Source: Gemmatimonadota bacterium (GTDB taxonomy: Bacteria; Gemmatimonadota; Gemmatimonadetes; Longimicrobiales; Gaopeijiaceae). Taken from it: a stretch of 64,000 nt of DNA. Location: NCBI GenBank assembly GCA_028874995.1, contig JAPPGM010000001.1, positions 25,487 through 89,486 of the forward strand, read 5' to 3'. Below are positions 19,081 to 28,340 of the stretch, piece after piece. A model generated the notes under the pieces. The model made no database searches. It saw only the letters and a program-made list of their open reading frames with translations, and was not told the DNA's origin. The position numbers and the translations under genes are program-made. Position 1 is the stretch's first letter, and each line of letters begins with the position of its first letter.

Positions 19081-20109
19081 ATGAGCATGTACCGCAAGTG
19101 CCTGGTCTGCGGGCGCGACTTCGCCCCCAACGACGCCCTCGACCACCTCGACCGGGGCCGGCGCGTCGCCTACGACCCCGACCGGGGCCGCCTCTGGCTG
19201 ATCTGCCGAGGGTGCTCCCGGTGGTCGCTGGTCCCCATGGAGTCGCGCTGGGAGGCCCTCGAGGAACTGGAGAAGCTCGTGACCGACCAGGGCCGCTTGT
19301 TGTCGAGCACCGACAACGTGGCGCTGCTGCGCGCGGGGCCACTCGAAGTGGTGCGCGTCGGCAGGGCGGAGCTCAGGGAGGAGGCTTGGTGGCGGTACGG
19401 CCAGGAACTGCGGCAGCGGAAGGAGCGTTTTCGGAAGCTGTCGGTGGCGGGAAGCGTCGGCGCGGCGGTTGCCATCGGGGGCTCCTGGGCCACCGGCGGC
19501 CTGAGCTTCATCGGCGCGTGGCTCCTTTGGGAGAACGCTCCCGGGCTCGTCACCGGGGGGGCGCGGCTGCTTCGCTTCGGGCGCACGGCGTGGCGGGGCT
19601 CGGGCGAGTGCGTGCGATGCGGTCGCGCGGTCCACCGGGTAGCGTACTCGAATCGCAAGGACGTCGTGTTCCGGGCCGTGGACGATTCGGTCGAGATCCT
19701 CGTCTTCTGCCCCTTCTGCGGCGTGGGAAACGAGAGGGGATTCCAACTGCGCGGCCAGGAGGCAAACCGCACGATGAGAAAACTCCTGGCCTACCACCAC
19801 TTCGCGGGCGCTTCGGAGAAGCGGGTCGACAAGGCGGCCAGGCTCATCGAGGCCGCGGGCGGGGCGGCCCGGCTGCCTTCGCGCATCCTGCGCAAGCCGA
19901 CACCGCTCGACGATGTCGGGCGCGTCGGCCGGGTGGCGCTGGAGATCGCCGTCCATGAAGAGAACGAGGCGCGCCTGCTGTCGATGGAGGTGGCCGAACT
20001 CGAGGCTCACTGGCGCCGGGAGGAGGAACTGGCGCGGATCATGGACGGAGAGCTGACATTCCTGCGCATTCGGGGGCGACAGGGGGGCCGGTCGAAGCCA
20101 ACGCCCTGA
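19081..20109 (+). CDS. zinc-ribbon protein of unknown function
   Basis: I do not recognise this 342-residue protein. It has four CxxC pairs in two groups: CLVC and CRGC near the N-terminus (residues about 7-45) and CVRC and CPFC in the middle (about 180-220), each able to form a zinc ribbon. Between them lies a hydrophobic stretch (SVGAAVAIGGSWATGGLSFIGAWLLW) that could be one membrane hairpin. The C-terminal third is helical and rich in Arg/Glu. The gene is monocistronic, divergent from pabA and convergent with nadE. Start ATG 19081 (MSMYRKC) is preferred over ATG 19069 because of the overlapping -10 box. A membrane-associated or nucleic-acid-associated role is only a guess. Confidence 0.7.
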   Translation: MSMYRKCLVCGRDFAPNDALDHLDRGRRVAYDPDRGRLWLICRGCSRWSLVPMESRWEALEELEKLVTDQGRLLSSTDNVALLRAGPLEVVRVGRAELREEAWWRYGQELRQRKERFRKLSVAGSVGAAVAIGGSWATGGLSFIGAWLLWENAPGLVTGGARLLRFGRTAWRGSGECVRCGRAVHRVAYSNRKDVVFRAVDDSVEILVFCPFCGVGNERGFQLRGQEANRTMRKLLAYHHFAGASEKRVDKAARLIEAAGGAARLPSRILRKPTPLDDVGRVGRVALEIAVHEENEARLLSMEVAELEAHWRREEELARIMDGELTFLRIRGRQGGRSKPTP

Positions 20110-20130
20110 TTCGTGTGCACAGAGTCCAAA

Positions 20131-20172
20131 ATGTCAATCGCAGTTGACATTATGTCAACCGTAGTTGTCTTT
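20131..20172. promoter_or_regulatory. cluster of TGTCAA/TTGACA inverted repeats between convergent genes
   Basis: Three overlapping inverted repeats occupy this AT-rich gap: ATGTCAA-6 nt-TTGACAT (20131-20150), a perfect 17-bp palindrome GTTGACAT-T-ATGTCAAC (20143-20159), and GTCAAC-cgta-GTTGTC with one mismatch. The pattern looks like a multi-site operator, yet it lies between two gene ends, so it may instead be a termination or mobile-element remnant. Confidence 0.4.
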
Positions 20173-20199
20173 TCGCTGTCCTGACGGGGCCGTGTCAAT

Positions 20200-21984
20200 C
20201 TAATAGTCCACCGGCCTCAGATACCCTTCCCCGATCGCGCTCTCGGAAAGCAGCGCCACGGTGGGCAGTTCGCGCTTCCAGTGCGTCGACGAGAGCCGCT
20301 TCCAGACGATCGCCACCTCGTCCCGGCGAAAGCCGAGCCTGACCATCGAGTCGATGTCGCGGCCCTTCAGCAGCCAGTGCAGAATCGGGTCGGCCAGGTG
20401 GTACGAAATGCCGAGCTCATCCTCGTCGTGAATACCTCGCACCAGGTCGGCGCTGGCCGGCTTTTCCACAACCTCCGAGGGCACACCGAGATACCGTGCC
20501 AGCGTCCACACCTGCGTCTTGAGGAGGTCGCCCAAAGGGTTGATCGGGGGAGAATCGTCGGCGTGCCAGGTGAAGTAGCCGAGCAGGCGCTCGCTCTTGT
20601 TTCCGGTCCCCAGCGGGAGCGCGTTCAGCCTGGCCGACTGGTCGAAGAGGACCACCGCGCGCTGGCGCGCCGCGATGTTGCCGCGGCGCATGTCCGTCAC
20701 GTCGGGCTCGTGCGCGTCGATGTACGCGTCCACCGCCCCCGTGATGTCGATCGTGCGTTCCCGCGCACCGGCCGTCTCGATCACGAGCGCCCCGTGGGAG
20801 AGGCTCTCGGGACTGGAGGTCGCGTACGGGAGACGGAAGGCGAACACGTTCTGCGGGCCCAGGGCCCGGCACGCGAGGAACAGCGACACCGCCGAGTCCA
20901 CGCCGCCCGAGACGCCGATCACGACCTTGGAGAAACCACGATGGCGGGCGACTTCCTCGCGTATGAACTCCACGAGGGCCGCCTCGACCAGCGCCGGCTG
21001 GATGGCGAGCAGCTCACGGTCCACCTCGCTGGGCCGGTCGCCGGTGCCCTCGGCCGGCCGCCGGGACGGGGTGGACTTCGCCGCGGCCGGTGGCGCCACG
21101 CTTGCCCTGTCGCGCGATCGATCCCCCACCCGGGATTCGTCGAGGGAGCGCTGCAGGTGCGGTAGCGCCGTCCTCAGGTCGGACAGGAACGGCGACTCGG
21201 TGCGCGCGCGGGTGATTTCGTGAAGGTCGAGGGTGACGGGGGTGCTGCCGTCCCCGAAAAGGGGTCCGCGGCCCAGCAGCGTCCCGTCCGGTCCCCACGC
21301 GGTCGACCCTCCCGCGAAGAGCTTGCCGCCCTCGGACCCCGCCAGATGCGACAGCAGAACGAAGATCCCGTGCTCCTTGGCGGTGCGTGCCGCGATCCGG
21401 TCCCACTCGGCCAGGTTGGCCGGGCGCGCCCGGGAAGCCTCGTACCCGCGAGCCGGCGACGCGCAGCCGCACAGAAGCAGGTCGGCGCCGTCGAGGGCCA
21501 GAATCGTCGGGGTCATCGAGTGCCAGAGATCCTCGCAGATCAGCATCCCCACCCTCCCGAAGCGTGTCTCGAAGGCGTGGACCTCGCGGCCCGGTTCCAC
21601 GAACCTGGCCTCCTCGAAGATCCCGTAGGTGGGCAGGAAGACCTTGCGGTGGATGTGGACGATCTCGTACCGGCCGTCGCCGGGCGTCAGGTAGGCCATG
21701 CTGTTGCGTACGCTGGTCCGGCCGCGCTCGTAGAAGCCGATCACCACGTCGCCATCGCATCCGGTGGGAGGCGGGCCGAGCGCATCCACCAGTCCGCCGG
21801 GCGAGAGGGCGACTTCGAGTGCCGCTCCCTCGACGAAGTATCCGGAGAGCACCGTCTCCGGAAAGACCGAGATGTCGGCACCCGGCACCAGCGCCTCGCG
21901 CACGGCCGCGATGTTCGCCTGGACATTGCCCTTGCGGGGCTTGACTTGGCAGAGTACGGCCCGTAGGGAATGCCCGTCTTCCAT
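20200..21984 (-). CDS. nadE: glutamine-dependent NAD+ synthetase
   Basis: This two-domain protein of 594 residues has an N-terminal nitrilase-type amidase, with the catalytic Glu in VFPETVLSGY, Lys in HIHRKVFLPTYG and Cys in LICEDLWHS. The C-terminal synthetase domain has the ATP PP-loop GVSGGVDSA, plus LGTGNKSERLLGY and KPASADLV. It amidates deamido-NAD+ using glutamine-derived ammonia. A variable, Ser/Pro/Arg-rich stretch of about 55 residues separates the domains. ATG 21984 is the start; the frame stays open further upstream but would run through the divergent promoter region. Confidence 0.95.
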   Translation of the reverse strand: MEDGHSLRAVLCQVKPRKGNVQANIAAVREALVPGADISVFPETVLSGYFVEGAALEVALSPGGLVDALGPPPTGCDGDVVIGFYERGRTSVRNSMAYLTPGDGRYEIVHIHRKVFLPTYGIFEEARFVEPGREVHAFETRFGRVGMLICEDLWHSMTPTILALDGADLLLCGCASPARGYEASRARPANLAEWDRIAARTAKEHGIFVLLSHLAGSEGGKLFAGGSTAWGPDGTLLGRGPLFGDGSTPVTLDLHEITRARTESPFLSDLRTALPHLQRSLDESRVGDRSRDRASVAPPAAAKSTPSRRPAEGTGDRPSEVDRELLAIQPALVEAALVEFIREEVARHRGFSKVVIGVSGGVDSAVSLFLACRALGPQNVFAFRLPYATSSPESLSHGALVIETAGARERTIDITGAVDAYIDAHEPDVTDMRRGNIAARQRAVVLFDQSARLNALPLGTGNKSERLLGYFTWHADDSPPINPLGDLLKTQVWTLARYLGVPSEVVEKPASADLVRGIHDEDELGISYHLADPILHWLLKGRDIDSMVRLGFRRDEVAIVWKRLSSTHWKRELPTVALLSESAIGEGYLRPVDY

Positions 21985-22090
21985 GGTCTTTCTCGAGCTT
22001 GCGGGAGGAGGATTTGCGACCGGGTAGTACCGGTAGCGTGACATATTCCCTAATCTAGAGAGACCGCCGTTACCCACAATCGAAAGTTCC

Positions 22091-23677
22091 ATGTACAGAA
22101 TCCGCCACTGCCTGGTTGCAACGGCCGCCTTCCTCCTCCTCGGTACTCCGGTCGCCGCCCAGGAACCCGGCAACCGCAAGGACATTCTGGAGACCGACGA
22201 AGCCCGGGTCTTCCTTGAGGCATTTCGCACCATCTCGAGGTTCCACTCGTCGGCACTCGGCGATTCCGTGCTCTGGGAACGCGCCCTCCAGGGCTTGATC
22301 GAGCAACTCGACGACCCCTACGCGACCGTTTTCACTCCGGTGGAATACGATCAGTTCCGCGAACAGACCACAGGCAACTACGCCGGAATCGGCGTCCAGA
22401 TCGGACGACTCGGGGCGCGGGTGACCGTGACCGCCGTGTTCCGGGGCTACCCGGCGGACGGCGCGGGGATGATGGTGGGCGACCGCATCGTGTGGGTTGA
22501 AGGCCACGACGCGACCGACTGGTCGCTGGACCAGGCGCGGGACTCGATCCGCGGCCCCCCGGGCACGGTGGTCCGGATCCGGGTTGCGCGCGACGGGATC
22601 CAGGACCCGATCCCCATGGACATCGTGCGGGACAACGTGCACGTGTCGGCTCTGGAGGCTACGGAGATCGAAGACGGGGTGGCCCATATCGCCATTGAAC
22701 GGATCGCTCGGGGCGTGGCCGGCGAACTCGCGGAGACCCTCACGGAATACGACGACGCCAGTTCGGTGATCATGGATCTGCGGGGCAATCCCGGGGGATA
22801 CCTGGACGAGGCGCTGGATCTGGTCGACCTCCTGCTTGCGCCCGGACAGACGGTGGCGAGCGCCGAGGGGATCAACACGTGGGGTGAGGTTGAGCGCCAG
22901 TCCTTTCCCGCCAGCTCTCCACCCCTCCTGGCCGACAAACCGTTCATCGTCCTGGTGGACGGATACAGCGCCTCGGCCGCCGAGATCATCGCCGGTGCCC
23001 TGCAGGACCACGACCGTGCCGTAGTAGTGGGTCAGCGCACATTCGGGAAAGGGGTGGTGCAGACGGTGTATCCCCTGCCCGCCGGACGCCAGATCCGGAT
23101 CACGACCGGATCGTGGTTCACGCCCCTGGGCCGGTCGCTGCACCGCGCGCGCCACCATGACGGCACGCTTGTAGCTGAAGACGAGACGGCGGCCGAACGG
23201 GTGGCCACCGCCTCGGGAAGGCTGCTTCGCACCGGCGGCGGGGTCTTCCCCGACCTCGAAGTGCCGCTGGACTCTCTGAAACAGGAGGAGCTGGCGCTGT
23301 TGAACGACGCCAACCGGGCGCAACTGCCGTTCAACGTCCGGATCGAGGAGTACGCCTTCGAACTCGCCAAGGACGCGATCGCGGCCGGAGGCGCCGTCCG
23401 TCTCCCTTCATCGGCCTTCGACGATCTCGCGCGCACCTTGGTAGAGGACGGAATGGACGCGGAAGTCGTAAACAACCCGGTGGCGAGAGCCTACCTCGAC
23501 TGGAGGACCCAGATGCGCTACCTCGACCGCGCGGACGCGCGCAGTCTCGCCCTGCTGGTCCAGTCCGAGCGAGACACCGCCCTGGCCGAGGCGTTGCGGC
23601 TCGCGCGCTCTGCGCGTACGCCCGGTGAGTTGTTTGCGCTGGTGGGCGAGGGGACCTCGGAGTCGTCCGGCCGCTAG
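22091..23677 (+). CDS. S41-family C-terminal processing peptidase
   Basis: The 528-residue protein has an N-terminal signal peptide (hydrophobic residues 8-20, likely cut after PVAAQ), a PDZ domain (about residues 92-180, with GIGVQIG) and a tail-specific protease domain. The catalytic Ser lies in GYSASAAEI (Ser293/295) and the general-base Lys in QRTFGKGVVQ (Lys320). Such CtpA/Prc-type enzymes cleave C-terminal tails of envelope proteins in the periplasm. The 170 residues after the active site form an extra helical region. It is transcribed alone, divergent from nadE and convergent with the Xer gene. Confidence 0.92.
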   Translation: MYRIRHCLVATAAFLLLGTPVAAQEPGNRKDILETDEARVFLEAFRTISRFHSSALGDSVLWERALQGLIEQLDDPYATVFTPVEYDQFREQTTGNYAGIGVQIGRLGARVTVTAVFRGYPADGAGMMVGDRIVWVEGHDATDWSLDQARDSIRGPPGTVVRIRVARDGIQDPIPMDIVRDNVHVSALEATEIEDGVAHIAIERIARGVAGELAETLTEYDDASSVIMDLRGNPGGYLDEALDLVDLLLAPGQTVASAEGINTWGEVERQSFPASSPPLLADKPFIVLVDGYSASAAEIIAGALQDHDRAVVVGQRTFGKGVVQTVYPLPAGRQIRITTGSWFTPLGRSLHRARHHDGTLVAEDETAAERVATASGRLLRTGGGVFPDLEVPLDSLKQEELALLNDANRAQLPFNVRIEEYAFELAKDAIAAGGAVRLPSSAFDDLARTLVEDGMDAEVVNNPVARAYLDWRTQMRYLDRADARSLALLVQSERDTALAEALRLARSARTPGELFALVGEGTSESSGR

Positions 23678-23718
23678 CGTTAGCGCAGGCAGCACGCGGA
23701 TGGGTTCCCCCGGCTTCG

Positions 23719-23743
23719 ACCCGCAAGCTCGTGCTTTGCGGGT
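23719..23743. terminator. hairpin between convergent protease and Xer genes
   Basis: ACCCGCAAGC and GCTTTGCGGGT form a strong stem with one bulged base around a TCGT loop. It lies 40-50 bp from both converging gene ends. There is no clear T-run, so it is only a probable bidirectional terminator. Confidence 0.5.
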
Positions 23744-23791
23744 GGCCGCTTGAGGGCGCGACAGGCCGTTCAGGTCGTCGGCGCGCAAGAC

Positions 23792-24718
23792 TCAGAGGCT
23801 CCCCCGGGGATGAAACCGCCGGTGCGTCTCGCGCAGGTATTCCCGGTCAAGGTGGGTGTAGATCTGGGTGGTGGAGATGTCGGCGTGACCGAGCAGCTCC
23901 TGCACCGCCGCCAGGTCGGCGCCCCCTTCCAGGAGGTGAGTGGCGCAGGAGTGGCGCAACGTGTGTGGCGAAATCCGCCGCTCGATCCCGGCGCGTTCCG
24001 CCGCCCGGGACACGATCGTCCACACGGACATGCGGCTCAGGCGCGTGCCCCGCTGATTCAGGAAGAGGGCCCCCTTCCCCACCCCCCGGTCGAGCCGCGG
24101 CCGAACCGAGTCCAGATAGCGGCCGACAACCTTCAGCGCCACCGCGCCGACGGGCACCAGACGTTCCCGGCCCCCCTTGCCGAGAACCAGCGTGTTGCCA
24201 TGCTCGGCGTCCACGTCGCCCAGCGACAGCCCTGTCAGTTCGCTGACGCGCATCCCGGTGGCGTAGAGGAGTTCCAGCACCGCGCGGTCCCTCCAGTGGA
24301 CCGGAGAATCCGGGTCCACCGCCTCGACCAGCCGCGCGGCCTCGTCCCGGCTCAGGAATTCGGGGAGCTTCCTGGCCGCCCTGGGGCGGGCCATACGGCC
24401 GGTCGGGTCCTCGGGTACGATCCCCTCGGCCGCGAGGAAGCCGAAGTAGGCGCGCAGCGCGGACTGCGCCCGGCGGATCGTCGTGGCGGCGAGGCCCCGC
24501 CGCAGGAGGTCGGCGGCGTATCCGTCAAGGGTCTGGTGGCCTACCTCCCCAGGGCCTCCGACGCCGGTCTTTTCCAGGTAGGCGAGGAACCTGCCGATAT
24601 CGCTCTGGTACGCCTTGCGTGTCCGCGGCCTCAATCCCCGTTCGAGGGCAAGGAAGTCGAGGAACGGTTCCAGGTAGTAGCGGCGGGCGAGCGCATCGGC
24701 GCGGCTCTCACGCGGCAC
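23792..24718 (-). CDS. xerD: Xer-type tyrosine recombinase
   Basis: The 308-residue protein has an N-terminal SAM-like core-binding domain (YLEPFLDFLALERGLRPRT, YQSDIGRFLAYL). The catalytic domain has the tetrad elements Arg (ATGMRVSELTGL), Lys in the beta-hairpin (GKGGRER), HTLRHSCATHL and LGHADISTTQIYTH with the Tyr nucleophile. XerC/XerD resolve chromosome dimers at dif. Sequence order ELLGHADISTTQIYTH fits XerD slightly better than XerC. The GTG start at 24718 overlaps the DedA gene by 11 bp; no dif site was found nearby. Confidence 0.9.
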   Translation of the reverse strand: MPRESRADALARRYYLEPFLDFLALERGLRPRTRKAYQSDIGRFLAYLEKTGVGGPGEVGHQTLDGYAADLLRRGLAATTIRRAQSALRAYFGFLAAEGIVPEDPTGRMARPRAARKLPEFLSRDEAARLVEAVDPDSPVHWRDRAVLELLYATGMRVSELTGLSLGDVDAEHGNTLVLGKGGRERLVPVGAVALKVVGRYLDSVRPRLDRGVGKGALFLNQRGTRLSRMSVWTIVSRAAERAGIERRISPHTLRHSCATHLLEGGADLAAVQELLGHADISTTQIYTHLDREYLRETHRRFHPRGSL

Positions 24719-25340
24719 CGGTCCGATCCCCCCTGGCGGCCCGGCGACGAGCTCGCCACCAGACGGCCACAAGCACGATCGCAAGTGCCGCCGAAGCCGC
24801 AAGGAGGCCCCGGTTGGCCCGCGACATGGTCTCCTTCACCGCATCCAGATTGTCACCCGCCAAGTGCCCCAGGCGTACCAGCGCCCCGTACCAGATCGCC
24901 GACGCCACCGCCAACGGGGGAATCACCCGCCCCCACCCCACCCCCGCCACCCCCGCAAACACCGGCACCAGGGCGCGGAAACCGGGCAGGAACCGCCCAG
25001 CGAAGATCGCGGCCACCCCCCAGCGTGCGTAGAAGGCCTCGAGACGTCGCATCTGTCGCTCGGCCAGCAGGTGGCGTCCCCGCCCCGAGGTGAAGAACTC
25101 CGGTCCGTACCTGCGCCCGACGGCGTAGACCGCCAGGGCACCCGCGACGTTGAAACCCCACACGGCCAGGAAAACCGGTATGGCACCCCCCGCACCCAGC
25201 CCGGCGATGAAACCGCCCGTCACGATGATCGTGTCCGCCGGCACTACCGGCAGAACGTTCTCGACCGCCGCGCCCACTCCCAGAACGACGTACAGAAGGA
25301 GCGGCGGCAGGTCGCTCAGAAAGGCGATTGTCTGTTCCAT
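24708..25340 (-). CDS. DedA-family (VTT domain) membrane protein
   Basis: This 210-residue polytopic inner-membrane protein has the DedA signatures ENVLPVVPADTIIV near the N-terminus and GRFLPGFRALVPVFAG in the middle, plus a re-entrant-loop pattern and a C-terminal membrane helix (ALAIVLVAVWW) followed by an Arg-rich tail. Family members take part in undecaprenyl-phosphate and phospholipid scrambling or recycling and in proton-motive-force homeostasis. It lies between ispF and the Xer gene on the same strand. Confidence 0.9.
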   Translation of the reverse strand: MEQTIAFLSDLPPLLLYVVLGVGAAVENVLPVVPADTIIVTGGFIAGLGAGGAIPVFLAVWGFNVAGALAVYAVGRRYGPEFFTSGRGRHLLAERQMRRLEAFYARWGVAAIFAGRFLPGFRALVPVFAGVAGVGWGRVIPPLAVASAIWYGALVRLGHLAGDNLDAVKETMSRANRGLLAASAALAIVLVAVWWRARRRAARGDRTGAA

Positions 25341-25349
25341 CGGGCGGCT

Positions 25350-25880
25350 CTACCCGTCCCCGGACGCACCCGGACCGGAGCGGTCCGCTGTCCGCCCGCG
25401 ATCCTCCATGACAAGCGCCACCGCGTGCACGGCAATCCCCTCCCCGCGGCCGATCCACCCCATCTTCTCGTTGGACTTGCCCTTGACCGACACCGCCTCG
25501 GGCGCCACACCCACTCGTTCGGCCAGAAGGCGGCGCAACTCATCGACCCTGGAGCCGATCCTCGGGGTCTCGCAGATGACCGTGACGTCCACGTTGCCCA
25601 CGAGCCAGCCTTCCGTGCGCAGCATCGCCGCTGTCCGCGACAGCAATTTCATCGAGTCGGCACCGCGCCACCGTTCGTCTCCCGGCGGGAAGTGCGTGCC
25701 GATGTCGCCGAGGCAGGTCGCGCCCAGGAGCGCGTCGATCACCGCGTGGGCCAACGCGTCTCCGTCCGAAAAGCCGCTCAAGCCGGGATGCCCCGGGAAG
25801 TGCAGTCCGCCCAAGATGAGTGGACGTGCCGGATCGAACCGGTGGGAATCATAGCCGGTCCCCACTCGGAATGCCGTCAC
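25350..25880 (-). CDS. ispF: 2-C-methyl-D-erythritol 2,4-cyclodiphosphate synthase
   Basis: The 176-residue protein starts RVGTGYDSHRF with the metal ligands Asp and His (DSH), has the conserved FSDGDALAHAVIDALLGA with a third His, GDIGTHFP, and the NVDVTVICETP and KGKSNEKMGWIGRGEGI segments. It cyclises CDP-ME-2-phosphate in the non-mevalonate isoprenoid pathway. The GTG start at 25880 is chosen because homology begins 3 residues later. It follows fabF with a 59-bp gap on the same strand. Confidence 0.96.
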   Translation of the reverse strand: MTAFRVGTGYDSHRFDPARPLILGGLHFPGHPGLSGFSDGDALAHAVIDALLGATCLGDIGTHFPPGDERWRGADSMKLLSRTAAMLRTEGWLVGNVDVTVICETPRIGSRVDELRRLLAERVGVAPEAVSVKGKSNEKMGWIGRGEGIAVHAVALVMEDRGRTADRSGPGASGDG

Positions 25881-25939
25881 GCCGCCACCCCTGGAAGATC
25901 CCACGCGAATCCCGGGTGGAGTCCCTCCACGAGCCGATG

Positions 25940-27202
25940 CTACTCCTCGTATCTCCGGACCACCAGGCAGGCGTTGTGCCCGCCGAAGCCGAAGGAGTTG
26001 CACAGGGCCGCCCTCACGGGGCGCTCGACCGGGCCGTCGTGCGCGTAGTCGAGGTCGCAGGCCTCGTCCTTGTCGCGGAAGTTGATGGTCGGCGGAATCC
26101 GGCCGTCCCGGCAGGCCATCACGGACATGACCGTCTCGATCGCGCCCGCGGCGCCGAGAAGGTGTCCCGTCATGGACTTGGTGGATCCGACCACGATCTC
26201 ATACGCGCGTGCACCGAGGACGGCCTTGATGGCCGCGGTTTCCGACGGGTCGTTGGCCGGCGTTGAGGTGCCGTGCGCGTTGATATAGTCGATATCGCCG
26301 GGGGCGAGCCCCGCGTCGGCGATCGCGGCGTGCATGGCCTCCGCCGCGCCCTCCGCCTCGGGAGGCGGAGCCGTGATGTGGAAGGCGTCGCCGGTAGCTC
26401 CGTAACCGGCCAACTCCCCCAGGACCTCGGCGCCGCGGGCCCGAGCATGCTCCATCTCTTCGAGCACCAGACAGCCCGCGCCCTCACCGATCACGAAGCC
26501 GTCGCGTCCGGCGTCGAAGGGGCGGCTGGCGCCCGCGGGATCATCGTTGCGCCGGGACATGGCCTTCATGGCCGAGAAGCCGGCGATGCAGATGGGTGTC
26601 ACCGCCGCTTCGGCACCACCGGCGAGCATGATTTCGGCATCGCCCGAGCGGATGTATCGGGCGGCGTCGCCGATCGCATGCGCGGCCGATGCGCACGCGG
26701 ACACCGTGGCGTAGTTGGGTCCCCGCAGTCCGTACCGGATCGAGACGAGCCCGGCGATGATGTCGGGTATGAACATGGGGATGAAGAACGGGCTCACCCT
26801 GCCGGGCCCCCTGTCCTTCAGGATGTTGCAGTTCGCCTCCAGGGTGATGATCCCCCCCACACCACTCCCCAGGATCACGCCGAAGTCGGTTGGAGAGCAT
26901 CCGGGCGGAGGGCCGGAAAGTCCCGCCGAGTCCATGGCCTCACCGGCGGCGGCGACGCCGAGCTGTGCGAAGCGGTCGTAACGGCGGGCTTCCTTCCGGG
27001 ACATGTGGTTCAGCGGATCGAAGCCCTCGATCTCGCACGCGATTCGGGTCGCGTAACCCTCGGCGTCGAATGCGGTGATCGGACCCCCGCCCGGTGTTCC
27101 CGCGAGGAGCGCTTCCCAGCTCGACTCCGCATCCGGGCCGACCGGGGTCACCATTCCGATTCCGGTGATCGCAACCCTGCGCCCGTGTCCGCCTTTACCC
27201 AT
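25940..27202 (-). CDS. fabF: 3-oxoacyl-[acyl-carrier-protein] synthase II
   Basis: The 420-residue condensing enzyme has the thiolase-fold catalytic triad: Cys in VSACASAAHAIG, His in NAHGTSTPANDPSE and His in MTGHLLGAAG. Length and motifs match FabF (KAS II), which elongates acyl chains on ACP. It is downstream of acpP as in many bacteria, within the fatty-acid operon. Confidence 0.97.
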   Translation of the reverse strand: MGKGGHGRRVAITGIGMVTPVGPDAESSWEALLAGTPGGGPITAFDAEGYATRIACEIEGFDPLNHMSRKEARRYDRFAQLGVAAAGEAMDSAGLSGPPPGCSPTDFGVILGSGVGGIITLEANCNILKDRGPGRVSPFFIPMFIPDIIAGLVSIRYGLRGPNYATVSACASAAHAIGDAARYIRSGDAEIMLAGGAEAAVTPICIAGFSAMKAMSRRNDDPAGASRPFDAGRDGFVIGEGAGCLVLEEMEHARARGAEVLGELAGYGATGDAFHITAPPPEAEGAAEAMHAAIADAGLAPGDIDYINAHGTSTPANDPSETAAIKAVLGARAYEIVVGSTKSMTGHLLGAAGAIETVMSVMACRDGRIPPTINFRDKDEACDLDYAHDGPVERPVRAALCNSFGFGGHNACLVVRRYEE

Positions 27203-27285
27203 GTCCCTCGGTAGCTGTCCGGGACGACTCCCGCGCCGGCCGGCATCCTCCCCGATTCACCGTCGGTTCCGGTTCGGTGCGTTCG

Positions 27286-27525
27286 CTATTCGGCGTTCTT
27301 CTTGATGTAGGAGATGGCGTCGCCAACGGTACGCATCCGCTCGGCGTCCTCATCGGGAATGTCGATCCCGAACTCCTCTTCGAACGCCATGACCAACTCG
27401 ACGGTGTCGAGGGAGTCGGCACCAAGGTCGTCCACGAACGAGGCATCCGAGGTCACCTTGTCGGCTTCGACCCCGAGCTCCTCGACGATGATCTCCTTGA
27501 CCCTGGCTTCCGTTGTGTCGGACAT
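27286..27525 (-). CDS. acpP: acyl carrier protein
   Basis: This 79-residue acidic protein has the canonical [16 protein letters not shown] motif, with Ser38 as phosphopantetheine site. It is the housekeeping carrier for fatty-acid synthesis and sits between fabG and fabF. The start ATG 27525 is preferred over an open frame that extends 45 bp further. Confidence 0.98.
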   Translation of the reverse strand: MSDTTEARVKEIIVEELGVEADKVTSDASFVDDLGADSLDTVELVMAFEEEFGIDIPDEDAERMRTVGDAISYIKKNAE

Positions 27526-27590
27526 GCTCTTCTCTCCATACGGTTGGTGTAGGCACGGAAGGGCGGACAACCAACCCGATGCCGAACCGG

Positions 27591-28340
27591 CTATTGCATC
27601 GTCATGCCGCCGTCAACCGCGATGATCTGGCCCGTAATGTAACCCGCCCCCGGCCCCGCAAGGAACCGGACGACTACGGCCACGTCCGTCGGTTCACCCA
27701 GCCGCCCGGCGGGAATCCGGCCCTTCAACTCGTCGACGCTGGCCTGCGGGAGACCGGCGGTCATGTCCGTCCGGATGAACCCGGGCGCCACCGCGTTGCA
27801 CCGGACGTTGCGCGACGCCAGCTCTCTCGCGACCGACCTGGTTAGCCCGTGCAACCCTGCCTTGGAGGCGGAATAATTGGCCTGGCCGGCGTTCCCCATC
27901 AGGCCGATGACCGAGGTCACGTTAACGATGGATCCGGCGCGGCGCTTCATCATTCCCCGGGTCACGGCCCGAATCATGTTGAAGGCGCCACCGAGATTCG
28001 TGTCGATCACCCGGGACCAGTCGTCGTCCTTGAGGCGCAGTACGATGTTGTCGCGGGTGATCCCGGCGTTGTTCACCAGGATCGTCACGGGGCCCTGCCC
28101 GGACTCGACGGCGCGAACCGTTTTCGTGCAGGCGCGTGAATCGGCGATGTCACACGAGTAGGCGGCGTGGCCGTCGCCCTCCAGTTCGGCGGCGGCGGCC
28201 GCCGCCCGCTCACCGTCCCGCGCGACGACCGCGACACGGGCGCCTGCGCGGGCCAGTTCGTGGGCGATCCCCAGCCCGATGCCGCGCGATCCGCCAGTCA
28301 CGATTGCCACACCCCCAGCGAGTTCCGCGGTGTCGGTCAT
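27591..28340 (-). CDS. fabG: 3-oxoacyl-[acyl-carrier-protein] reductase
   Basis: This 249-residue short-chain dehydrogenase has the NADP-binding [17 protein letters not shown] and the catalytic Ser (NVTSVIG) and YSASK (Tyr-x3-Lys) residues. The FabG-typical GFIRTDMT segment and the C-terminal [12 protein letters not shown] also appear. It reduces beta-ketoacyl-ACP. The ATG start overlaps the fabD stop by 4 bp. Confidence 0.97.
   Translation of the reverse strand: MTDTAELAGGVAIVTGGSRGIGLGIAHELARAGARVAVVARDGERAAAAAAELEGDGHAAYSCDIADSRACTKTVRAVESGQGPVTILVNNAGITRDNIVLRLKDDDWSRVIDTNLGGAFNMIRAVTRGMMKRRAGSIVNVTSVIGLMGNAGQANYSASKAGLHGLTRSVARELASRNVRCNAVAPGFIRTDMTAGLPQASVDELKGRIPAGRLGEPTDVAVVVRFLAGPGAGYITGQIIAVDGGMTMQ

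Noticed and set aside
22021..22090. Promoter for the S41 protease from TAATCT at 22051
   Set aside because: No acceptable -35 box at the right distance; TGACAT upstream is too close.
23678..24802. Integron or prophage integrase reading of the tyrosine recombinase
   Set aside because: Length, motifs and the housekeeping neighbourhood match XerC/XerD; no attachment repeats, cassettes or phage genes nearby.
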